Made by a program: the position numbers and the translations under genes. From Bombyx mori (lineage: Eukaryota > Arthropoda > Insecta > Lepidoptera > Bombycidae), in contig NC_085124.1 in assembly GCF_030269925.1 (NCBI RefSeq), positions 3,782,001 to 3,846,000 on the forward strand: a stretch of 64,000 bases of DNA, read 5' to 3'. This document shows positions 50,601 through 62,600 of the stretch, piece after piece. Each line of letters begins with the position of its first letter. Positions within the stretch are counted from its first letter, which is position 1. The notes under the pieces were generated by a model. That model did no database searches. It saw only the letters and a program-made list of their open reading frames with translations, and was not told where the DNA came from.

Positions 50601-53600
50601 CATGTCTCAAGGTGGGTGGCGGCATTTTACGTTGTAGATGTTTATGGGCTCCGGTAACCACTTAAAATCAGGTAGTCCGTGAGCTCGTCAACCCTTTTAA
50701 TCACCAAAAAAAAATTAACTTTTGTGTGCATGACTGAACTCGCTCACAGGCCGCGTTGAGATGTGAGACCAAAGTCTCAATTGTATTTATTAGCTAATCT
50801 ACTTTCAAACCGGAAAGCTCGACTGCTTCGTGACAGAATTAGGTAGGATAGTGATACCCACGCCTGAGAGCTGACAAAGCTCCCTATAACGAAAGAAAAG
50901 TTACTGAGTTTATAAAGTTGCTAAGTATATATTAACCTCATTAAGTGATTCAGTCACTCAGTGGGTTCGATTCCCGGATCGGGCAAACATTCGCGTTATA
51001 AACAGGCCTGTTTGCTCTTTATCTGGCTTATATACTAAGTATGTGTGTCAATCTCTGGTATACATAAAACAGGGCCTAAAATCCTAAATTGGGGCTGGAG
51101 GACCGAGTGTGATTTGTTCCCAGTTATTTATTATTTACTAGGTGACGCGGCAGACTTTGTAGTGCCTCAATCGATAAATAAAAGGCCTAAACTTTTTTTT
51201 ATTTTTTATTGCTTAGATGGGTGGACGAGCTCACAGCCCACCTGGTGTTAAGTGGTTACTGGAGCCCATAGACATCTACAAAGTGAATGCGCCACCCACC
51301 TTGAGATATAAGTTCTAAGGTCTCAAGTATATTTACAACGGCTACCCCACCTTTCAAACCGAAACGCATTACTGCTTCACGGCAGAAATAGGCGGGGTGG
51401 TGGTACCTACCCGTGCGGACTCACAAGAGGTCCTACCACCAGTAAACTTTATTTAATTCCAAGAATTTTCATATTTATCTACCTTTTAAACCTTCTCTGG
51501 ACTTCGACAAATAATTCAAGATCAAAATTATCCATCTGGTCCATCGGTCCAGCCGTTCTCGAGTTTTAGCGAGCTGAATGTCAACAAACAAACACTTTTT
51601 CCCGCAATTGTGTATTTATTTGTTTATTAATAAGTTTGGTCAGAGTGTATACTTTACTATTATTAGGTAAAAACTATTTAACTACTACCACATACTTAAC
51701 CTTCTTTTGATCTTAAAGTAATTGCTTAAATTTTTTAGGGTTTATATTGAACTTAGAATATAAAATGACAGAGAATCGTTAAATAGAAATTATTTTCGAA
51801 CGAAGAAGTTGTAAAAGAAACAGAATACTTTCAATTTCAATTACACTCGTATATTATTTTAAAACTAAATGATAATTCGGTAACAGGACAAGAATCTATT
51901 AAAACAGTAAAAATACAAGATTTTTATAAAATATAACAGACTACATCTTCAAAAATTTTACAAGTACAAAAAACAATATCGTTTCCTAGTATTTCAACAA
52001 AAGCGACTTTGTCCGAATCTTCATTAGAATCATCAAAGTTATTGTTAATATTATAATATTTCTGGGGAAAATAAAGAAATTTTGTTGTTTAACCCAAGTA
52101 CTTAAGTAAGCAGTCAATGTCGCTCAGGAACAGCCGCTACCTACTGCTAAGGACTGACATCACCTTGAGCTTCGTTTGAAGAAGTGCATATTATAGCAAT
52201 CCGGAAACACATCAGTGTCGAGCTAATTCCCAAGCAGAATCGTATGTGACAAAAAAAAACTGATAATAAGTGTGGATGCCGTGGATATGGATGGCATCAA
52301 GCCCGCAAATTATAATCTGCGTAATTGCTGGTGGTGGGACGTCTTGTGAGTCCGCACGGGTAGGTACCACCACCCTGCCTATTTTTGCCGTGAAGCAGTA
52401 AAGCGTTTCGCTTTGAAGGGTGTGGCAGCCGTTGTACTGTAAAAACTGGGACCTTAGAACTCATATCTCAAGATAGGTGGCGGCATTTACGTTGTAAATG
52501 TCTATGGGCACCGGTTAACACCAGGTGACCCGTGAGCTCGTTCACCTATCTAAGCAAAAAAAAATTGTAAAAAAATGCACGCAGAGATTTTAGGTAGTAT
52601 GGATGAGCTCTGCTCCGGTGGCGAGGGGCGGTGGCGATGGTAAAAGGAAATGATGATAATCTCGAACATTTACTCCAATAAGACATCAACAAAAGGAAAT
52701 GAAGTTCGTTTTATTGAAATAGTCACGCAAGTGTACGCAGTGTACGCAAGTGTACGCAGTGTACGCAAGTGTACGCAAGTGTACGCAAGTGTACGCAAGT
52801 GTACGCAAGTGTACGCAAGTGTACGCAAGTGTACGCAAATGTACGCATGTGTACGCAGGTGTACTCAAGTATACGCAAGTTTACGCAATGTACGTAACCA
52901 AAACAAAATCTTAATTTAAATAACCCTAATGCAAACGTAACGCTCAACAACCCGTCGAAGATCTTTCCGGTCCCTTTTGTCCATTATAATAAGAAGCCCT
53001 TATAAATAGGTAACGTATCTGACAAAGGATGTTTATGTTCGGTAAAGTCAAGAAATTCTGCGATAATGGCCGAAATTACGAATATATATTTATAGGAAAT
53101 GGCGCTATCCAAGAAGACGGACGTTCGGAAAATGTGGGAAAAAATACCTTTCGCACTCGATTTCAAGATATATCTATTTAATTACACTAACGCTGAAGAT
53201 ATTCAGAAAGGAGCTGTACCGATCGTGAAGGAAGTTGGGCCTTTTTATTTTGAGTAAGTTTTTTTTAAATCCTTTCATTTCAATATTTATAAATACCATC
53301 TAAAATCATTTGCAATCTGATGTATGTTATTTGAGCATGAATACCACATGCTTTGGTTCCAACGTTCTGCCTATTTGCTTTGTAAAAGAGTCGTGTGTTT
53401 GTTTTTGAATGGTTGGATGGCTGTCAGATGAGTGGAAATGATCTTCTATGCTGTAGGGATTGATATAATGCGTCAACATGTCATTGATTAAGCGTCAGAA
53501 CGCTATTTCAACAAAGCGGTGCGACACGAAAACCCTCTTATCGTGGTCGCCGCTAATTACTTATCCGACCGCGACGAGACAACGCAAAGCCGCCGTCGCC

Positions 53601-56600
53601 CAAAACATGTCTTATCGTCCGTTGTAATCGACGAGTTCGACGAGCGAACTAGCCCATAGACACAGCCCACTGAGTTCTCGCCGGACCCTCTCAGTGGGTC
53701 GTGCTTCCGATCCGGTGGTAAATTCAACGAAGCACTGCTCTTGCTAAGGCTAGTGTTACCAAATTCTCTCAGGTTTAGCTCATGAGCTCGCCTCATGAGC
53801 TCAATTTTATCAAATATACAGTGTGATTCTTTATAATGTGCACATATCGAAATGAGGAAATCTATGCTTAATTTTATCGAAGGAAAAATATTTAAAAAAT
53901 GCTAAACATTTATTTTTCATTTTTTATGGAATTTTTTACATTTTTGTTCACCACTGTGACTCTGGTGTAAACAAAACTGTGTAACTTTTGAACGAAATTA
54001 TATATTGCGGTTAAACAAATTCCATAATGATTGGAAGTATTTAGGCGTCCTCATAAAATGAAATAGTGAGAGAAAACCTCCCCTCAATTGAAAATAAACA
54101 ACAGCTTTCTCTATATCTATAACTAGCCTTCCTCAATAAATGAGATATCTATCACTGAAAGAATTTTTCAAATCGGACACGTAATTCCTGAGGTTAGCTC
54201 GTTCAACCAAACAAACAAACTCTTTATAATTTTAGTCTGTCGGTTCGACTCCAATACGCTCCGGCCGCCAACCCCAGTGGAGGGTGGAAGTCCAGCGATT
54301 TCCTCCTGACCAAAAAAGAAAAAAAAAACTCGTATATAATAATATGTACATTCTTAGCTGCTGGCAAAGATATTATCCCCAATTGTCACATATATACTGC
54401 CTTAGTGTGACTTGAAAGATTCATTGAACCTAAAGAATAAGACAGGGTACAAATCAGATCAATCTCTTCTTCGCTTCCTTCTTCCCAACCTTCACGTATG
54501 TATATACAATATGACGGCTTTATTTTTTAATTTCCGCTTTGTATAAATGCTATTTTAGGTCAAGGATTAGCGAGGGCTTCGGCATTTAGGGGTTTAAGAA
54601 TTAGTCGATCGGTTAATGTGACTTCGTAGGCTATCTGGTGATGCGCAGTCGTAAAAGAGCCGTTACTTGCACTCCATTACTTTGTTGTCCTGCGAATTAC
54701 TAAGATTGATAGCGTTAGAATGGCGAAGAATAGCGCAAACTATGTTTATGCTGACGGTTCTTAAGACATTTTATCTTAGCATAAATTTGCAATGAGAATG
54801 TTCTTTGTGTTTAGGGAAATCCTAAATGTGACATTAGGATTTTATATAATATATAATTATTTTTAGTGTGGCAACACACTAGTACATATGGCAAAACAAA
54901 AAAAAAGTGTGTGTGTCCGCTCCGACGCACGACTGGAGTTTACTGGATATAAAAAATTAAACGAAACAATACGAGAAATAGTTCTATATTACGACAACAC
55001 GATACACTACAGATTATTAACAAATTAACGAGACACAAAACAAACGACTAACAAATATATGAAAATACAATAATGAGAGAAACGCGCGATCAGTACGAGG
55101 CTTTGTGGCGGACTGCCGGCGCAGCAGCCCGGCGTCACCTGCAATAACGCGGCCGCGCGTTGGCTCCTGATTGGCGCGCGCACGCATCACGCAATCAGGA
55201 GCCAATCAGGCGCATAACGCATTTCGTGTGACATGCTAGTACGATTTTGATTGGCGCGCGCACGCATCACGCAATCAGGAGCCAATCAGGCGCATAACGC
55301 ATTTCGTGTGACATGCTAGTACGATTTTGGTCCCCATAATTTTCAAACCCCGGGCCTATATATGTAAATCGATTCTAAAGGAGTAAACTCCAAAAAAAAT
55401 GCAATGAAAATGTTCTTTGTGTTTAGGGAAATCCTAAATGTGACATTGGGATTTTATATAATATATAATTATTTTTAGTGTGACAACACACTAGTACATA
55501 TGGCAAAACAAAAAAAATGCAATGAGAATGTTCTTTGTGTTTAGGGAATTCCTAAACATGATTTATTAGGATTTTATTTATTTAATTGTTTTTAGTGTGG
55601 CAACACACTAGTAAGTATGGCAATACAAGTTAGTTGCGGTTGCACAAAATTTCTGGTCTTACGTGCACGCACAACAATTATAAAAAGTGTCATGCTTAGG
55701 ATTGCTCTAAAAAAGTTTCAAGAATCTGTTAAAGTCTATGTTGATGACCCACAAATGCAGTGTACCATAAGCAATCACTCTTAAACACCATGCGGCTTAT
55801 CTCTGCCACACAGGGAGAACATTCCGATTTAAGGCCACGGCCGTATTTAATGGAATTGGCGGCATTTACGTATTTACGTTGTGATTTCTGTGGGTTCCGA
55901 TAACCGATTAAAACCATCGTGAGCTCACAAAATGTTCTACCATCAGTAATTACACAAATCATATTTTTTTTGGGTTTGATTTTTATTACATAATCGTCCC
56001 CTCATGACAGTTCATTCATGTTCCACGACAGTTCTTCATCAAGGAAGTCATATATAAAACTATAAGTTGATAATTCATTAGATAATTATATTTTAAAATG
56101 CTTGCGGGATTTGAACGGTATATTTATGGAAAGTAAGTTTATTGCCGTTGTTAAATTTAAAAAAAACGCATTTTGACGAAAAAATAATTACTAATGCTAC
56201 TTACGTACACAGTAATAAAAAATGTACCTATAAACGTAAATTTCTCTTCTTACTCACTTATGGGACTATAAAACTATATAAGAAATTTTCCAGTACTTTC
56301 AATGTGATTTATTTATTGTATTTCATAATTTACTTATACATAAATGTCAAGTTTATTCTTTTATCTATAAATTGTTTTACCAAAGTCAGTAATTTAATAT
56401 AAGTACCAGTTATAAGCGAGCCTAATTATTATTTTCTTTAATTATATATTCAAGGAAAAAGTCGTTGGAACTGACCTTTGCAGCAACTTTAAAATTACTT
56501 CACATTCTTTTAATGATTATAAAATCGATAAAGTTCTAGTTAGTAACTAGGGTAGAGAAATGTGTTTTATAACGGACTGTCTATGTATATAAGTATGTTC

Positions 56601-59600
56601 ATCAAATCATACGAATATAATTTCACATAAACACCAACACGGAAATAAAAATATATCGAGATTATATACCTAGTCATGTCATAAATTCTGTCACATGTTT
56701 AATGTAAAATAATTGAAACAAGTTTATTCATTATGTAACCATTCATATACCAAAATTAACTTAACAAAACATAGATTCTTATGACACTAAAGTTTATTCA
56801 AAATGACCTCTGTGATTTTGAATACAGGCCTTCAATCTGCGTGGCCAGTCGTCTATCGCAGCACGAACGAGGTCCATGTCAATATCAGCGGCTGCCTTAA
56901 TCAAGGATGTCTTGAGTGACTCCAAATTGGGATGAAGCTTTGAGCACGCCTTTTCCTCCAAGTGTTGCCATATCTTGTAATCTGACGGATTCAAATCTGG
57001 ACTGGAGGAGGGCCAGTCTTCGTGCCGGATGAAGTCGATTTCACGCGCCGCCAGCCAGTCTTGTGGGCTCTTCGCTCTATGAGCTGGCGCCGAATCTTGT
57101 TGGAATACCCAGTGCCTGTTATTGAACATGGTATGAGAAACAGGTTCCACAAGGTTCGTCAGGACTGTATTTTGATACACAACTGCATTCGTTTTTACAC
57201 CTTTCTCACAAAAATGTACCTCTGTTAAGCCCCAATAAGAAACTCCCAACCATACCATGAGCGAGGATGGAAAATGACCTCGATGGACACACGGAATACG
57301 GTTGCTCGCTTCTTCACTACTGTGTGCGTACACCTTATAATTTTTTTTGTTGTAGCTCTCTTCTACGGTAAAAATTTTTTCATCCGAAAAAAGAATTTCC
57401 CGATATTTTTTTCCCGCGTACCGCTTCAACAAAGCGCGGCATCTCTTCAGTCTCAGGTCCATTAGACGAGCATTCAAACGATGTCCTGTTTTTCTTGGAT
57501 ATGCCCGAAGCCCTAAGTCTTCATTTAACGCCCTTTTCACCGTGGTTCTGCTTAACCCCATCTGAAGGGCCAACAGTTTCTGCTTACGTTTGGAATTTCT
57601 TTGCATTCGCGCCTTCACAGCTTTTATCACTGCTGGAGTCCTAACAGACCGAGGGCGACCACTTCTTGACCTGTCATCTACACTAGAGTCTTCATTGTAT
57701 CGTTTGATGGTACGATAAATGAATCTTTTGGTTATATTCAAATTTTTCAGTATGTTAAAAATTTGAATTGGCGCGTAACCGCAACGATGCAACGCAATAA
57801 CTGCAACACGGTCTTCTTTAAGCGTCCACTCCATATTTAAATATGAGTAAAATTCTAAAAGTATACATTTCACAATTCTAAAAGTATACAAAAGTATCAT
57901 GAACAATTGGAAATTCGAATTCAATAAACTTTTTTGTAGCCAGCATTCTAAAAGAAAAGTTTTTACTGTGTGACAATACTTATGACCTGACTAGGTATAT
58001 ATGAGATTATGTATATAGATAGATATACACGAAGTAAAAAAGTGAAAAATTTTACAGAAATATAGAATCAAAATTATTATTACTAACACAAATTATCTAT
58101 GTTAGTCTCGCTAAAACTCGAGAACGGCTAGACCGACTTGGCTAATTTTGAGCTTGAATTATTTGTAGAAATCCAGAGAAGGTTTAAAAGGTAGATAAAT
58201 TTCAAAATTCGTTTTGTTTGTTTTGAGTTAATGTTATACAAAAGTTTAAGTCTTTTATTTATCGATAGAGGCACTACGAAGTCTGCCGGGTCAGCTAGTT
58301 AAAAATAAAATAAGCAGTACACGTCCTTACGGATCCATCAGATCCAATAACCCTTGCATTAGACGCCTTCAGCTCTAACACGAGGAGCCGACTTAGGAAC
58401 CCCGGTAACCGTACTCGTCGAACTGGGCAAGGGGCTCCTCATGCAACGTAATTCATGCATCAGTCCGATGAGTTTCTCTCCGGATCTTCTCAGCGGGTCG
58501 CAATTCCGATCCGGTAGTAGACTCATCCGCGAATCAGCTTCTCTCGAGTTGTTAGGTCTTCTTCGGAGGTACTCGAGCAGCTGTTAGCTAATACCACCCC
58601 TCCTGGCTGAGCCTTTGCTCGCCCACCTGTCCTGGTGAAACTGGAAAGGCCTCGGGGCCACCAGTAAATACTCAATAAAAAAAAAATTACCGTATAAGAA
58701 TTTATTGCAATATCAATAATAATAATAATTTTTAATACATACGTGTCAAATTGTTAACGCTATCTTTTAAAATCAGCTAAAACTAACTTGAATCTTGACA
58801 TGTCAATGATTGTGATCGAATTTCGATCATTGGGCGACACTATATGATACAATTATTCGCAGGCTACGATACTTTGGCGTCCGTATTCTGAGATTATCTT
58901 TTGCTCGCCTCGAAGTCATAAACTAGATTATCCCATTCAAACCTTTATATTTAATAGCATTAGAACGTATATACATCAGATTGATCTCGTTGACATAGTT
59001 AGGTTGCAAGTTGTACGGGGCTTAATCTGCTGAGAGTTGGAAGATATCGGGCGATTGAGAATCCAAGAAAAATATAAAAACTACTTCTGAATATTTAGAG
59101 GTTAAACTTGTACGTAAATAAGAAAAACACTTAGCTATTATTAAAAAGCTAAGTTAACCTATTGCTCACATTTTATTACCCAAAATTGTACACTTAGCTA
59201 AATATGACAAGCGCGTGTTATTTTGTTATAAATATTCGAGAATTATTTGTGTAAACAATCTATTACAGCAAATAACATATTTTTAAATAAGTTGTAGCCT
59301 ATATTGGATCGATTGGAAGAAATATTCTGTTGCTGCTAGAACAAAAACTAAACAGAACTAATAGGAATTAACATTAGCATTAACATAATTAATGGAGTAG
59401 ACTATCAATCTATTATAACTCCGGCCACAAATAGAAATCTCTGTTAGATTAGATAAGTTTCCGACGACTTTGCTTGTAGACTGTAAGAAATTTGACAGCT
59501 TAAAAGTTAAATTAAGTTCATTTCTGTCATAATCTGTCGTTTAAACAAATTTGGGTAAAGGACATTGAAATTATTAGATATTGGGAAAGTCTCGTGGTTA

Positions 59601-62600
59601 CGGAGTCACGTAATTACACTTACGTTATATTTGAAATAATATTATCGATATATTAATACGTGAAGCAAAAACTTTGTATCCCTTTTTACGAAAATTGCGC
59701 GGACGGAGGAGTGTGAAATTTTCCACACTTATAGAGAATATAGAGAAGAAGTCCACAATGCTAATATTTTTTTAAGATAATGCATAAAAGATACATTAAA
59801 TCAATAAAGAAAACATTACACACACTACAATCTATTTGACACAACACATACGTATAAAAGTACTCTTTGTAAATTGTCAATTGTGAAACTTTTGTTATTC
59901 TTTAAAGTCTGTGGTTAAATTTAGAATAGATTAATATTGTTTGTCTTTAACATTATTTGTCTATAGTGTGGTCTTGGCGAAATCTGTGATTATAGAAGTA
60001 CAATAGAACCACTATGAATGTTCAAACTTATAATTTCAATTAATTATAGTCGATTTGCGACTACTGCGGGGACCACTAGTAGTTAATAACTACTTGAAAG
60101 AAAACTTTTTTGGTTTTTCTGTCACACATAGTTGCGATAAAACACAGCAATACATCCCGGATTTGTGATCGTAGTGCTATAAAATATCCAAATTTAAAAT
60201 GTCATTCGCTTTTTTCCCCCCTTTTTTGTTACCTAAGCTGATAGTCTTAGAGGTTTATGCCAGCGTCACCGAGAGAGTAAGTGAGCTCACGGGGCTCTAA
60301 CCTGGTGACATTGCTAACACTAGCCGTAGCAAGAGCGGTGGTTCGCGGATTCAACAGCCGGATCGAAAACGCGACCCACTGAGAAGATCCGGCAAGAAAC
60401 TGAGTGGGTAAAATATAATCACGTGTGTCACGTGTTATATATGACGAAATAACTGTAATTTGATTATTTTTAGATATCCTAAATCCAAATTAATAGAATG
60501 CAGATTACCGTATAATATAAACAACAAAGCGTACAATTATTTACCATGAGTCATGCGGTTCAAGATTTTAAATATAATCAATATACAGACACACTCATGT
60601 ATGTCATTTTCACTGGTGGTAGGACCTCTTGTGAGTCCGCACGAGTAGGCACCACCGCCCCGCCTATTTCTGCCGTGAAGCAGTAATGCGTTTCGGATAG
60701 AAGGGTGGGGCAGCCGTTGTAACTTACTTGAGACCTAAGAACTTATATCTCAAGGTGGGTGGCGCATTTACATTGTGGATGTCTATGGGCTCCAGTAACC
60801 ACTTAACACCAGGTGGGCTGTGAGCTCGTCCACCCATCTAAGCAATAAAAAATAATAAAAAAACTCATGTATAAAACGTAAATATATTATACTTAAAAGA
60901 TGACGTTTAGATTTCATGTATAAAACGTATATGATGCTTAAAAGAGACGTTTATTGGATCTTAAATGCAAAGTTACATAGTAAAGTAGACTAGATTGCTT
61001 ACTGTTCTGTGGAAGAGTAATATCTCTTCGCACTTTTAACTCACCTATGTTAATAACGAAGTTCTTGTGCTTTTGTTGAAACAAGTGTATTTGTTCATGA
61101 AACTATTGCAGATTTATTTTGTTAAATATATAGATCCGAATGGATTTTGTGAAAGACGAGATTTGCGTGAGAAAGGTGTGAGTACAGATATGACGCATGA
61201 AAAGATCTAAATGGTAAAAAAGTCAAACCTTCCCAAGCTCCCGTAATTCTCGAAATTATGCTGATAACGCCTCAAAAGAGCCCTAAGCGATAGGCAGCAT
61301 GTCTCACGCGTGCTTGATTTGCATTTTTTTTTTTATTGCTTGGACGGGTGGACGATCTCACGGCCCACCTGATGTGATTACCGGAGCCCATAGACACCTA
61401 CAATGTAAATGTCGCCACCCGCCTTGAGACATGAGTTGTAAGGTCTCACTTTTAACAGTACAGCGGCTGCCCCGCTCTTCAAACCGAAACGCATTACTGC
61501 TTCACGGCAGAAAAAAGCAGGGTGGTGGTACCGACCCGTGCGAACTCACAAGACGTCCTACCATCAGTAATAAAATGTAACCAGTAGTTCTCTTAAATCT
61601 ACTCATTGTAAGGTGTTTCTTTTGTCAGTTAAGTGCGGTAGGCAGCGGCTTGGCTCTGCCCTTGGCATTGCTGAAGTCCATGGGCGACGGTAACCACTCA
61701 CCATCAGGTGGGCCGTATGCTCGTCTGCCTACAAAGGCAATAAAAAAAAATAAAAAAATCTGCTTTTAAGGTATTAAAACTGATGCCGTAGGGCAGAGTA
61801 GCGTAACTAGCCTAAAAGATTTTAGTCATTCAATTTCAAATTTACTTCTATTTAACTCAGAGAATGGAAAGAGAAGGTAGAGGTTGAAGAAAACGAAGGA
61901 AACGATACGATAAATTATAAGAAAATCGACGTATTCCTCTTCAAACCCGAGCTGTCTGGTCCAGGACTGACGGGAGAAGAAGTCATCGTGATGCCTAATA
62001 TCTTTATGATGGTAAGATTTTACTGCTACTCCCAAATGAGCCAACTGTGGTGTTGAATTCTTACTCACTAGGTGAGAATTTGACCAAATCTCTAGGTTAA
62101 TTTTCGTGAAAAAAATCCGTGCGAAAATTAAATATAACTTTTTAGGAGAAGATCGATGTTATTTAAGCGTACAATAATACATACACTACATAAACGACAT
62201 GCTACCTCTGGGTTACTTACTACCTATCTAGGAGAAATTGGGTGTATTAAATAAAATAATTATATTTTGGATTACTTTATTTATTATTTATACATATACT
62301 TTATTTATTATTTATACATTAGTGCAAAATAATTACGTATTTTATCTCTGTACGCCATCTATCATCCACCGCACTTGACGGTCACCAGCACTCATCTCTT
62401 CTATCATTTTTATATCTTGTTATATCTTTTATATTCTTGTCTATATTATTTTTAATGTAGTACACTACCTATATCAATGTTTATGTTATTATATTTTCTG
62501 TGGCTACGTGTATTTGTGCGTTTATGTAAGTAACATTTTATTAATAAAAGTATATTAAAATTTATATGACTTTACTTTGACTGACACGTTAATTGGGTAT

